DNA of 64,000 nucleotides from an uncultured Woeseiaceae bacterium. Its GTDB lineage: Bacteria > Pseudomonadota > Gammaproteobacteria > Steroidobacterales > Woeseiaceae. The translations under genes were made by a program, and so were the position numbers. The DNA is taken from the NCBI GenBank assembly GCA_945788625.1, contig CALZMQ010000005.1, forward strand, positions 1 through 64,000, read 5' to 3'. Positions 53,001 through 62,612 of this stretch are shown here, piece by piece (within the stretch, counting starts at the first letter, position 1; every line of letters begins with the position of its first letter). The notes beneath the pieces were generated by a model. The model worked only from the letters and a program-made list of their open reading frames with translations, was not told the origin of the DNA and did not search any database.

Positions 53001-55777
53001 GGTTCGCCTCCGAATTGAATCGCCGGAATCGGCTTGCGGTCGCCCCATGCAAGTTCGAGATCCGCCGCAGAATCGTTCATCGCGCGCAGGAGTTCGTCCT
53101 GGTCGACCGGCAAGCTGCGCACGCGCACTCCGGTGGCGCGATGGATCGCATTGGTAATGGCAGGGCTGGTCGGGATACTCGGTAACTCGCCCACACCTTT
53201 GGCGCCGAACGGCCCGGCGGCGGTGCCGTGCTCCACGATGTGGGAAACGATTTCCGGTGCGTGCGTTATGCTCGGAGCCTTGTAGCGCGCCATGACGTTC
53301 GTCCACGGGATGCCGTCTTCCTGAATATAGTGTTCGGTCAGCGCGTAGCCGATACACATAACGATTCCGCCTTCTATCTGCCCCTCCAGTGTCAGCGGGT
53401 TGATGGCGCGGCCGACGTCGTGCGCGGCGATGACCTTGCGCACACTGACCTCGCCGGTTCGCAGGTCGATTTCGCACAAGGCGGCCTGCGCACAGAAACT
53501 GAACGCCACGTGCATGTCACCGCCTGTTCCGAGCGGCATGGTTTTCGGTGCCCAGTATTCGTGTCGCGCTTTGATTCTCGATCCGGGCGCGGCGGCCGCA
53601 AGCTGCCTCGCCACGTCTTTCGCCGCATGGCGAACGGCATTGCCGCTGACGTAGCTCTGCCTGCTTGCCGTCGTCGGACCGCCATCGGGACAATAGTCCG
53701 TGTCGCCGAGCAGGACGTTGATGCGCTGCGGCGCGATTTGCAGCTCTTCAGCTGCGCACGCGGCCAGGACGCCCGGCAATCCCTGGCCCATTTCCGCCGA
53801 CGAAATCCGTACCTCGGCGCTCAGTTGCCCGTCCGACTCCGACCAGGCCTCGACTTCCGCGGTCGCCTTGTCCGGTGCGCCGCCGCCCAGCCCGGTATTC
53901 TTGTAGCCCACGGCAACACCCCAGGCGAAGCGCCGATGGCCGTCATCCCAGGTCCACCGGAAATCGCCGCTGCGCATGTCCCCGTCGACCTTGTCTATAC
54001 ACTCCTTGAGGCCGACGCTCTCCCGCATGACCTGTCCCGTCGAGGTTTGGGAACCGATATCGAGCGCGTTCATGCGACGCAACTCGACAGTGTCGATTCC
54101 CAGTTGTTCGGCGAGCACATCCATATTGCTTTCCACGGCGAAACAGCTCTGCGTTACGCCGAAGCCGCGAAAGGCGCCGCACGGTACGTTATTGGTATAC
54201 ACCGCGAAACAGTCGACTTTTGCATTGGCTATTTCATACGGACCCGTAGCGTGCGTCGTTGCCCGAGTGAGCACCTTTTCACTGAGGCTGGCGTAGGCGC
54301 CCCCGTCCCCGTACAGGATCGCCTCGACGGCGGTGAGTTTGCCGTCGCGCGTTGCTCCGGTACGGATGCGAATGACCGTCGCGTGCCGCTTGGGGTGCAC
54401 CATCAGGCTTTCCTGCCGCGAGTACAGCATCTTCACGGGTCGCTGGCAGGCTTCGGCGAGCAGGGCGACGTGAATCTGGCCGGCGATATCCTCCTTGCCG
54501 CCGAAGCCGCCCCCCATCAGCGTCGCCACGACCCGCACATCGTGGTCGGCAACGCCCAGGGTCGCGGCAGCCTGGTCGCGGTCGAGGTAGGGAATCTGGC
54601 TGCCGGCGTAGATGGTTGTCTTGTCGTGCTTCGCCGTTTCGCCGCGCACCGCGAGTTCGTCGCACTGGCCGCCGAACGCCGCCGGATCGTAACCTGCCGG
54701 TACGCCGATCGAACATTCCGGTTCCAGGAACAGGTGCTCCGCGGTTGGTGTCCGGTACGTACGGTCGACGATTACGTCGGCCTCGCCAAAGCCGGTGGTG
54801 ACGTCGCCTTTCCTGACCTTGATGTGCTTCAACAGGTTGCCGTCGGGACGTTCCTCGTGCACCTGCGGTGCGTCGGAGTCCAGTGCTTCGATCGGGTCGG
54901 TCACGGCCGGCAGAGCATCGTAGTCGACCTTGACGAGTTCCAGGGCAGCCGCTGCGATCTCCTCGGAGTCCGCGGCCACAATTGCCACCGCGTCGCCGAC
55001 ATAGCGCACTTTATTGCCGCACAGGACCGGCCAGTCGACGCTGACGATGCCGTGCGCGTTGCGCCCCGGAATATCCTCGTGAGTCAGCACCGCATGAACG
55101 CCTTCGAGTTCCTTCGCGGCAGCCGTGTCGATGGAGCGGATTCGCGCATGCGCCACACCTGCTCGCTTCGTCCGGGCGACGAGCATGCCGGGAAACCGGT
55201 AGTCGTCCGTGAATCGAGCGCTGCCGGTGATCTTCGCGATTGCATTCGGATTGGGTAGGGCTTTGCCGACCGCGTGGCCGGCTTCGCGGGTCTTCGGGAG
55301 ATACGGCGGTACTGCCTGGCCCGAGGCCTGCAGGATGGCATTGATTACGCTCTGGTAACCGGTACAACGGCAATACGAGTCTTTAAGTGCCGTCCTGATG
55401 TCGTCTTCGGTAACTGCTTCTCCTCCGGCACGATCCAGCAGTCCCTTTGCAGTCATGATGAGGCCGGGTGTGCAGATGCCGCACTGCACGGCGCCGTGAT
55501 CGAGAAATGCCTGCTGCAACGCATGCAGGGAGCCGTTGTGTGAAAGGGCTTCGATCGTTTCGACCTGCGTGCCTTGCGCCTTGAACGCGGGATAGACACA
55601 ACTGACGACGGCCGTACCGTTCACGAGCACCGTGCATATGCCGCACTCGGCTTCGTTGCAACCGATCTTCGTGCCGGTCAGGTTCAGGTCCTGGCGCAGC
55701 ACTTCGGAGAGATAACGCGATTCCGGCACATCGATATCGACCGGCCGGCCATTGACGGTCATCGTGAGCCGGCTCAC
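52997..55777 (-). CDS. Xanthine dehydrogenase-like fused [2Fe-2S]/molybdenum subunit
   Basis: A 926-aa molybdenum hydroxylase chain. Residues 1-150 hold two [2Fe-2S] clusters (CNEAECGICTVLVNG with a later Cys, and CGICTPGLIMT with CRCTGYQ). From about 165 on is the molybdopterin part: GGGFGGKED, CGAFRGFG, and active-site Glu in GAKGVGELPSIPT. It hydroxylates purines using water. The fusion of small and large subunits with a separate FAD gene matches the selenium-dependent XdhA-type enzymes of YgfK clusters; selenium use cannot be shown from sequence. The start GTG overlaps the FAD-subunit stop. Confidence 0.92.
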   Translation of the reverse strand: MSRLTMTVNGRPVDIDVPESRYLSEVLRQDLNLTGTKIGCNEAECGICTVLVNGTAVVSCVYPAFKAQGTQVETIEALSHNGSLHALQQAFLDHGAVQCGICTPGLIMTAKGLLDRAGGEAVTEDDIRTALKDSYCRCTGYQSVINAILQASGQAVPPYLPKTREAGHAVGKALPNPNAIAKITGSARFTDDYRFPGMLVARTKRAGVAHARIRSIDTAAAKELEGVHAVLTHEDIPGRNAHGIVSVDWPVLCGNKVRYVGDAVAIVAADSEEIAAAALELVKVDYDALPAVTDPIEALDSDAPQVHEERPDGNLLKHIKVRKGDVTTGFGEADVIVDRTYRTPTAEHLFLEPECSIGVPAGYDPAAFGGQCDELAVRGETAKHDKTTIYAGSQIPYLDRDQAAATLGVADHDVRVVATLMGGGFGGKEDIAGQIHVALLAEACQRPVKMLYSRQESLMVHPKRHATVIRIRTGATRDGKLTAVEAILYGDGGAYASLSEKVLTRATTHATGPYEIANAKVDCFAVYTNNVPCGAFRGFGVTQSCFAVESNMDVLAEQLGIDTVELRRMNALDIGSQTSTGQVMRESVGLKECIDKVDGDMRSGDFRWTWDDGHRRFAWGVAVGYKNTGLGGGAPDKATAEVEAWSESDGQLSAEVRISSAEMGQGLPGVLAACAAEELQIAPQRINVLLGDTDYCPDGGPTTASRQSYVSGNAVRHAAKDVARQLAAAAPGSRIKARHEYWAPKTMPLGTGGDMHVAFSFCAQAALCEIDLRTGEVSVRKVIAAHDVGRAINPLTLEGQIEGGIVMCIGYALTEHYIQEDGIPWTNVMARYKAPSITHAPEIVSHIVEHGTAAGPFGAKGVGELPSIPTSPAITNAIHRATGVRVRSLPVDQDELLRAMNDSAADLELAWGDRKPIPAIQFGGEP

Positions 55778-56661
55778 CGCGCCGCTCCTGCGCGCTGCGC
55801 GGCCCGAATCAGGATCATCGGCAGATACGTCCGGATCATGGCTTTGCGATACTCCTCCGTCGCCCGGTACTTGCTGGTACGCAGCGTAACGTTGTCGAGC
55901 GCCACCTCGGCGGCGTTTGCAAACTGCGCGGCCGATGCGGGTTCGCCGAGCAGCGCTGCGATTACCGGCTCCGCGAACCAGGGTACCGGTCCGACCGGGC
56001 CCATGCCGATTCCGGCTGCGCCGACTGTATTGTCTTCATCGAGCCGCAGGCGCACGGCCATGGATATAATTGGCAGGCACAGACCCTGCGGGCGCATCAC
56101 GCGATGAAACGCCGAACCTTCGCTTCGGCCTGTCGGCTTGAATCGCAAGCGCGTAAGTACTTCCTGTTGTCGATCGATGACGCTCTTGCCGGGGCCGAGA
56201 AACGTGTCTTTTGCGGGCATCCAGCGCGTGCCACCGCGTGCGGCAATTTCGACTTCCCCGCCCAGGGCGAGCAAGCCTATCGTTCCGTCCCCGGCGGGCA
56301 GCGCATGCGCCACGTTGCCGGCCAGCGTACCGGTGTTGCGGACCTGGGGTCCGCCGATGACGCCGCAGCTTTCTGCGAGGCAGGTACCGTGACGGATGAT
56401 CCGGCTGTCGTTGACGATCATCGTGTGCGTGACGCCACAGCCGATCACGATGTAATTGTCGTCCTGGCTGATGCTGTCCAGGCCTTTGATACGGGATGCG
56501 TCCACCATGGCTTCGAACGGCCGGCGCAAGCCACGCCGTGTTTCCACGAGCAGGTCCGTGCCACCGCCGATAACGCGCGCGCTGCCGCCGTAGCGCTGCA
56601 ACAAGGCAAGTGCTTCGTCCACCGTCGCCGGCGTATGGTAGTTGCTCCAAGATCTCGTCAA
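55774..56661 (-). CDS. Xanthine dehydrogenase-like FAD subunit
   Basis: A 295-aa CoxM/XdhB-type flavoprotein: FAD loop RVIGGGTDLLVE and the second site GGPQVRNTGTLAGNVAHALP. It receives electrons from the iron-sulfur domain of the fused subunit. The start is TTG at 56661 with AAAGG upstream; there is no ATG nearby. It starts 24 nt after ssnA. Confidence 0.9.
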   Translation of the reverse strand: MTRSWSNYHTPATVDEALALLQRYGGSARVIGGGTDLLVETRRGLRRPFEAMVDASRIKGLDSISQDDNYIVIGCGVTHTMIVNDSRIIRHGTCLAESCGVIGGPQVRNTGTLAGNVAHALPAGDGTIGLLALGGEVEIAARGGTRWMPAKDTFLGPGKSVIDRQQEVLTRLRFKPTGRSEGSAFHRVMRPQGLCLPIISMAVRLRLDEDNTVGAAGIGMGPVGPVPWFAEPVIAALLGEPASAAQFANAAEVALDNVTLRTSKYRATEEYRKAMIRTYLPMILIRAAQRAGAAR

Positions 56662-56685
56662 AAAGTTACCTTTTTCATATACTTA

Positions 56686-58008
56686 CTAATGAATTCTCGC
56701 CCAAATTCTGGGTGCACGTTCACCGCATCGCGCCCGAATCGCCTCTTCGTCAAGGTGTGGCAGGCTGCCGTCCTCGACGATCACGCGGCCGCGCGCGATC
56801 GTTGTGCGGACGCGAGCAAAGCTCAGTCCGAAAAGCAGGTGCCCGTAGAACGTCCCGGCGTCCAGCGGTGTAAACGGAACATAGTCGGGGATGACGATGT
56901 CTGCGAGTTGCCCGGTCGCCAGTGCGCCACGAGGTTCGCGAAACAGGCGATTGCAAATACGCCGGTTGTTCTTCAGCAGTATCTCGCAGGCCTCCCCGAA
57001 TGCCACCGTCGGATCGCGGTGGTAGGTTCGCTGGTGCAGGTACATGGCGCGCGCCTGCGAGATCAGGTGCGACGACATGCCATCGGTGCCAACACCGACC
57101 GTTACACCGTGTTTCAGCATGTCCAGAACAGGCGCCACGCTCAGCCCGTTGTTCATATTGGACTCCGGTGCATTGACGAGCATGGAATCCGTTGAGCGCA
57201 ACAAGTCGAGTTCCCGGGAACCGAAGTGAACGCCGTGCACGAAAATCGTCCTCGGGCCGGGAATAGCGAAATCGAGAAAGCGGTCCATAATTCGCCGCCC
57301 GTAGCGTTCCATGGTGACTTTCACGTCGATCTCGTCTTCCGCCGCATGGACGTGGAATCCCGCGTCCAGTGAGTTACCGATGTCGGCGCAACGATCGAGC
57401 GTTCTCGTGCCCAGCGTCATCAGCGCATGCAGGCCGAACATCGCGGCCATCTGCTCGTCCTCCGCCGCATGGCATTTTCGTATGTAGCGCTCGTTCTCCT
57501 CTATGCCTTCACCCTCGCGATTGCGGTCGGAAACCTCGTAGCACAGGCAGCCGCTCAGGCCTACGTCCCTGAATGCCCGTTCGACCTGGTCCAGGCTGCC
57601 GTCACAGCAGGAAGGCGAGGCGTGGTGATCGATGATCGTCGTGCACCCTGCGCGCGCAGCATGCATCACCGCGAGCAATGCCGAGTAATAGACGTCTTCC
57701 GAGTCCAGGGCCGCATCGAGCTTCCACCACAGGTTTCTGAGGGTCTCTTCGAAGTTTCGCGCCGGTGCACCGGGTGGCGTGAAGCCTCGCGCAAATGTCG
57801 AGTACAGATGATGGTGGGCATTGATCAGCCCCGGCATGACCAGGCTGCCGCGTGCATCGATGACGCGATCGGCTTCGTACGTGTCCGGCGGGAAGTCGCC
57901 GACGTCCGCAATTCGATGGCCATCGATGAAAACGCTGCCGTTCTCGATGAAGCGGTCGTTTTCGTCGAGTGTGACCAGGTGTCCGTTGGTAATTAGCAGC
58001 GAGCTCAT
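56686..58008 (-). CDS. ssnA: SsnA-type amidohydrolase
   Basis: A 440-aa metal-dependent hydrolase of the chlorohydrolase/guanine-deaminase superfamily. Zinc motifs: PGLINAHHHLYS, HAAEDE (second His region), VHGVHFGSREL and the Asp in GTDGMSSH. SsnA members accompany YgfK and selenium-linked purine operons and probably open a ring or deaminate a purine product. ATG 58008 has GAGGA upstream and is 1 nt past the ygfK stop. Confidence 0.92.
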   Translation of the reverse strand: MSSLLITNGHLVTLDENDRFIENGSVFIDGHRIADVGDFPPDTYEADRVIDARGSLVMPGLINAHHHLYSTFARGFTPPGAPARNFEETLRNLWWKLDAALDSEDVYYSALLAVMHAARAGCTTIIDHHASPSCCDGSLDQVERAFRDVGLSGCLCYEVSDRNREGEGIEENERYIRKCHAAEDEQMAAMFGLHALMTLGTRTLDRCADIGNSLDAGFHVHAAEDEIDVKVTMERYGRRIMDRFLDFAIPGPRTIFVHGVHFGSRELDLLRSTDSMLVNAPESNMNNGLSVAPVLDMLKHGVTVGVGTDGMSSHLISQARAMYLHQRTYHRDPTVAFGEACEILLKNNRRICNRLFREPRGALATGQLADIVIPDYVPFTPLDAGTFYGHLLFGLSFARVRTTIARGRVIVEDGSLPHLDEEAIRARCGERAPRIWARIH

Positions 58009-58009
58009 G

Positions 58010-61000
58010 TCATTCCTCGTATCCCGGGTGCCCGATCTTGCCCATCGACGATTCGTCGTCGCGCCTTGCGAAGGGCAGGAAAGGCATCGACCGACGCAGG
58101 CCGTCGAGTAGCACGAACATGTCAGCGCACATCCTGAGCGAAAGGCTATCCGCGGCGTCCGCGGCGGCCTCGGCATGCCCGACTTCGAACGAAGACGAAT
58201 CCAGTCGTGCCTTGAAGGCGGGCCCGATATAGTCCAGGTCGCCGTTCAATTCGATACGATGCGTCGCACCGCTGTACCGTGCGTCCATCGCCCATCGATC
58301 CTCGTTACGAAAGATCCTGTAGGCATTGTCCGTTTGTTGTTCGAATTCCCGATGGTCTATGAATAATCGGGGTTTGTCGCGAAACGGCCGTCCCGACGTC
58401 GGGCAGAACGTCGTGCAATTACCGCATTCGTTGCAAAGGTCGCCGAGAACGGCAACTTGGTAGGGCTGCGCCACGCGGTAGGTATCGCCGTAGTCGACGC
58501 GGGTTTCGCCGTCGACGACGTGCAATTCCGGCAAACGAACTGCAAACGCCGCGGTTTCATACGTCAGCAGCGCGAGATTCGGGCAAACACCCACACAAAT
58601 GCTGCAATAGGCGTCGCAATCGATGCAACGCTTCGCCTCTGCTCGCGCCTGCGCCTCGGAATAAGTGAGTACGACCTCGTTGAAATTCCTGCGTTCATCG
58701 GGCCTCGTCCACGGTGCGTGGATGCGTCGCTCACGGTGGCTTCGTCTGCGTGTCAGTGCCCTCGTATCACAAGAGGCGAGTCCGGTCGGCGCGCCGCCCG
58801 AATTGCTGCGCCCCACAATGTGGTCGGCAATCGCCTTGCCCGCGGCTGCAGCCCTGACTATCGACGCTGGTCCTTCGTTTGCGACGTCGCCACCGGCATA
58901 GACGCCTCGCATCGATGTCTCGAACGTCACGGGGTCGGCATCGATGTAGCCCGCGTCATTGACTTTGATCCTGTCGTCGTCGAAAAAATCGAGGTTGGCC
59001 TGCTGGCTGATCGCGAGGATCAGCGTATCGAGCGGTACTTCGAAGTTGGAATCGGGAACCTCGTGCGGAATTTTGCGGCCGCCGGCATCGCGATCGCCGG
59101 CGAAGCGTGTTCGGCGGCAGACCAGCGCCTTGAGCTTCCCGTGCTCCACGACCAGGCGCTGAGGCTTACAGAGTTCGAGAATCTCGATTCCCTCCTCGAC
59201 GAGTTGCGCTAATTCTTCCTCGTCCGCCGGCATCTCGTCGATTGTGCGGCGATAGATCAACGAGACCTTGCTGTCGCTCTGGCCGGCGTTCTGGCGCCAG
59301 GCCACGCGCGCACAGTCCATGGCGGTATCGCCGGCGCCAATGACGCCAACGCGCTTGCCGATATCGAGCGCGCGATTCTCGCGTGACAGGCGCAGGAACT
59401 TCAGTGCATCCACGACACCGTCGCAGTCTTCGCCCTCCATGCGCAGCGTCTTGCCGCGCTGCGCTCCGACCATGATTGCTACCTGCGTAAAACCGTCATT
59501 GCGCAGCGTCGAAAGACGAATATCGCGACCAAGCCGGACGTTGTAATGCAACCTGACTCCGAGCTTGTCCAGCAATTCGAAATCCTTGTCGAATACCGCC
59601 TGCGGCAATCGGTATTCGGGAACCGCGCCGCCAACCATGCCGCCAGCATAGGAATGCTGCTCGAATACCTCCACGGCAATGCCCTCGCGTGCGAGTTCGA
59701 TGGCCGCTGCGATTCCTCCTGGTCCGGCGCCGATGACCGCTACTTTGCGGCCGTTGCCGGAATTCGCTGGACTCGCCTCAACGTTTGGCACGCGATCCGT
59801 GATGAAACGCTTGATGTCACGAATGGCGAGCGGTTCGTCGAGATGCGTGCGCACGCAGGCCTGTTCGCACAAATGGTCGCAGGCACGGCCGAGCACGCAG
59901 GGAATCGGGTTGTCGCGCCGGACGATTCGATCGGCCTTCGCATAGTCGCCGGCCTGCACGGCGCGCATGTACTGCGGGACCTGCTGGTCGAGCGGGCATT
60001 CGTCGATACACGGCGCCTTGACGCAGTCGAACGGGCCGAGTTCGCGCGTTGTTTTCGTGCGCGATTTATCGAACCTGTCTTTCATGTTGTCGGGATCGCA
60101 GCGTACACGTTCCGCATACCGGCGAAGATTGTGCCGGGCAGCAGCAGGCACGTCGGTGCCGGTACCGTTCGCGGAGCGCAGGATGAATTCGTCAATGCTG
60201 GCAGCGCCGAATGTCTCGAATGCCGCATCGACGGATTCGACATAGTCGAGCAATCGCATGTACCCACCTGTCTTGAGGAGGTCGGAACAAACCGTAACAG
60301 TCTGCATGCCGGCTGCGAGCAGTTCGGCCGCATTGAAACAGCTTGCGCCGGCCGAGAACGACATCGGCAGGCCGCCATCGAATTCAATCGCGAGTCTATT
60401 CGCGAGGTTCACGGTGACGGCGTGCAGCGGGCGCCCGGAAAGGTACATTGTTTTCTCGGATGCATCGAAGACCTCGCCGACGTTGTCCACTTCCAGGGTG
60501 TTCGTGAGCTTGACGCCAAACGTCAATCCACATTCCCCGGCCGTGGCCTGCAGGTTGCGCAGCATCGGAACGGCATCGGCGTATTTCAGGTCGTGTTCGA
60601 ATGCCGCGTCGGGCACAGCGATATCCGTGAATCGCAGTTCTTCATTGATGAGTTTTCGCACACGCTCCGGGCCCAGCAAGGTCGGATTGCACTTGACCAA
60701 TGTATGTAGACCGCGCGATTGCAGGAGGTACGAGCTGATACTCTCGACTTCTCCGGGTGGGCAGCCATGCATCGTGGAAAGCGTCACGTTGTCGGAAATG
60801 CGGTCCGGTATGTGTATATCGCGAACTTCCGGACAATAGCGGGCAACCTGTTCGACGACGGACTGCTTGTACGCGGAGCAGTCCTGCACCTGGTCCAGAA
60901 ACCACTGCATGTTCGGTCGCCGGATGCCTTCGAGGTCGTAACCTACGCTGAGGTTGAATACGATGCCCGGTCGTTCGCCCGGGAATCCGAGCTTGCGGTG

Positions 61001-61402
61001 CAGGGCGTGAATCATGACCCAGGCACGCAGGTACTCGTCGAACGATTGGAACACTTTCAGTTCCTGCGACCATTCGACGTTGTAGCCTTCGTCCTGCATA
61101 TCGATACATGGCTTGCTGACGTTCAGCACGTCGAGCGTCTGTACGGTCTTCAGCTCGATGTATCGGGCGCCGCACAGCCACGCCGCCACGATATTCTGGG
61201 CCATCTGCGAGTGCGGGCCAGCAGCCGGACCAAACGGTGTTTCCAGGTCGTGGCCGCAGGCGCTTGTCCGATAGGGGGCGTCACTCCGCGGCGTAAAGAA
61301 GTAACGGCGAGGAATGCCAAATACCGAATCGCGAGCATCCAGTTCCGAGAACACCCACGCGGCCAGCTGGTCAGCTGCAACAGGTTGAAAGATATCGGAC
61401 AT
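58010..61402 (-). CDS. ygfK: YgfK-family multidomain flavo-iron-sulfur oxidoreductase
   Basis: A 1,130-aa protein. The N-terminal third is a dihydroorotate-dehydrogenase-like TIM barrel; the middle has CIDECPLDQQVPQYM with CVLGRACDHLCEQAC, as in GltD; then comes a GltD-type FAD/NADPH module (GAGPGGIAAAIELAREG, GAGDTAMDCARVAW); the C-terminus has CIDCDAYCSICVGVCPN and CNECGNCTTFCPTSG. Family members were called putative selenate reductases but are now linked to reductive purine breakdown. It is the first gene of the ten-gene minus-strand operon; E. coli YgfK is about 100 residues shorter. Confidence 0.92.
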   Translation of the reverse strand: MSDIFQPVAADQLAAWVFSELDARDSVFGIPRRYFFTPRSDAPYRTSACGHDLETPFGPAAGPHSQMAQNIVAAWLCGARYIELKTVQTLDVLNVSKPCIDMQDEGYNVEWSQELKVFQSFDEYLRAWVMIHALHRKLGFPGERPGIVFNLSVGYDLEGIRRPNMQWFLDQVQDCSAYKQSVVEQVARYCPEVRDIHIPDRISDNVTLSTMHGCPPGEVESISSYLLQSRGLHTLVKCNPTLLGPERVRKLINEELRFTDIAVPDAAFEHDLKYADAVPMLRNLQATAGECGLTFGVKLTNTLEVDNVGEVFDASEKTMYLSGRPLHAVTVNLANRLAIEFDGGLPMSFSAGASCFNAAELLAAGMQTVTVCSDLLKTGGYMRLLDYVESVDAAFETFGAASIDEFILRSANGTGTDVPAAARHNLRRYAERVRCDPDNMKDRFDKSRTKTTRELGPFDCVKAPCIDECPLDQQVPQYMRAVQAGDYAKADRIVRRDNPIPCVLGRACDHLCEQACVRTHLDEPLAIRDIKRFITDRVPNVEASPANSGNGRKVAVIGAGPGGIAAAIELAREGIAVEVFEQHSYAGGMVGGAVPEYRLPQAVFDKDFELLDKLGVRLHYNVRLGRDIRLSTLRNDGFTQVAIMVGAQRGKTLRMEGEDCDGVVDALKFLRLSRENRALDIGKRVGVIGAGDTAMDCARVAWRQNAGQSDSKVSLIYRRTIDEMPADEEELAQLVEEGIEILELCKPQRLVVEHGKLKALVCRRTRFAGDRDAGGRKIPHEVPDSNFEVPLDTLILAISQQANLDFFDDDRIKVNDAGYIDADPVTFETSMRGVYAGGDVANEGPASIVRAAAAGKAIADHIVGRSNSGGAPTGLASCDTRALTRRRSHRERRIHAPWTRPDERRNFNEVVLTYSEAQARAEAKRCIDCDAYCSICVGVCPNLALLTYETAAFAVRLPELHVVDGETRVDYGDTYRVAQPYQVAVLGDLCNECGNCTTFCPTSGRPFRDKPRLFIDHREFEQQTDNAYRIFRNEDRWAMDARYSGATHRIELNGDLDYIGPAFKARLDSSSFEVGHAEAAADAADSLSLRMCADMFVLLDGLRRSMPFLPFARRDDESSMGKIGHPGYEE

Positions 61403-61505
61403 ATCGATTCATTGAACCGTCAATGTCTGATTCGTAGATATACGCAATTGCCGCAGCAGCGCGCAGCATGGCGAGACACACCGGCCGCGCCGGCGGAAAA
61501 GGCGG

Positions 61506-62468
61506 TCAGGCGCTTGCGAGCCTCCTTCGCACCTTGTCGTTGTACATGTAGGAGTCTGCGTCGGCAATAAGGCTTTCAATCGTGTCGTGCCGGGCGCGGT
61601 CAAACTCGACGGTGCCGACGCTCCACGCGAGTTTTTGCCGGATCTTGCACGTTGTCGCTGCCGCCATGTCACGCAGGCGCTCCAGCGCTGGTTCGGACGA
61701 ACCGTCTGTGCCGGCGAGCAGAACGACAAATTCATCACCGCCCAAACGGCCGATAGCATCCGCTGTGCGGAAACACTTGACGAGCAGAGCTGCAAAGTGG
61801 CGCAGCAAATCATCGCCCGCGGCATGTCCGTACGTGTCGTTGATTTCCTTGAAACCGTCGAGGTCGAAGAACGCCAGTTCCGCTTTCGCACCCGTACGGC
61901 CGCACAGCGACAACAGGTGGTCGGCGATAACGTGGAAACCGCGGCGGTTGGCAACGCCGGTCAGGTCGTCGGTGGTAACCTGCGACGACAACCTCACCTC
62001 GTCCTCGACCATCGTGGCAAGATCCCTGAGCGTGTCCACGTCATCCTCACACATGTCGCGTGGTTCCGAATCGATGATGCACAGTGTGCCGATACGAAAG
62101 CCGTTCGGGTCCTTTATCGGATATCCGGCGTAGAAACGAATATTCGGTTCATCCGTTACCAGCGGATTGTCGGCGAAATGCGGGTCCTCGAGGGCGTTAT
62201 TGACGATGAAAACCGCGTCATCGAGGATGGCGTGGCCGCAGAAGGATATCTGTCGCGACGTTTCGCAGGCCTCCAGGCCCTGGCGCGACTTGAACCACTG
62301 ACGTTGCGAGTCAACCAGGCTGATAAGGCAGATTTCGACGTCGAAATAGCGTTTCGCCATTCGCGTGATCCTGTCGAATCGACTCTCCGCCGGCGTATCC
62401 ATGATGCGTAATGCATGCAGGCTCTTCAGGCGAGCGGTTTCATCGACAGGTAGCGACGGTTCGAGCAT
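61506..62468 (-). CDS. GAF-GGDEF diguanylate cyclase
   Basis: A 320-aa soluble enzyme. A GAF domain (about 25-155; the FCGHAILDD stretch is typical) is followed by a GGDEF domain with the intact catalytic loop GGDEF and an inhibitory I-site RTAD five residues before it. It makes cyclic di-GMP from GTP, with product inhibition. It lies 103 bp upstream of ygfK on the same strand, so read-through into the purine operon is possible. It is one potential source of ligand for the riboswitch at 4636. Confidence 0.93.
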   Translation of the reverse strand: MLEPSLPVDETARLKSLHALRIMDTPAESRFDRITRMAKRYFDVEICLISLVDSQRQWFKSRQGLEACETSRQISFCGHAILDDAVFIVNNALEDPHFADNPLVTDEPNIRFYAGYPIKDPNGFRIGTLCIIDSEPRDMCEDDVDTLRDLATMVEDEVRLSSQVTTDDLTGVANRRGFHVIADHLLSLCGRTGAKAELAFFDLDGFKEINDTYGHAAGDDLLRHFAALLVKCFRTADAIGRLGGDEFVVLLAGTDGSSEPALERLRDMAAATTCKIRQKLAWSVGTVEFDRARHDTIESLIADADSYMYNDKVRRRLASA

Positions 62469-62612
62469 TTCGATATCTCACGCATCAATTCCAGGCTTGT
62501 ATCGGCGGCCGGCCGGGGGACTTTAGGGCGTATTCGTCTGCAGTTACTTGCGTTCCAGCCTAAAGATATGCCGCGCACGGCCGATTAAGCGTTTAGTAAG
62601 TTATTGATTCCA

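Noticed and set aside
53228-55258. A 676-codon plus-strand frame opposite the molybdenum hydroxylase
   Set aside because: Antisense shadow of a well-conserved gene; no start signal or recognisable domain.
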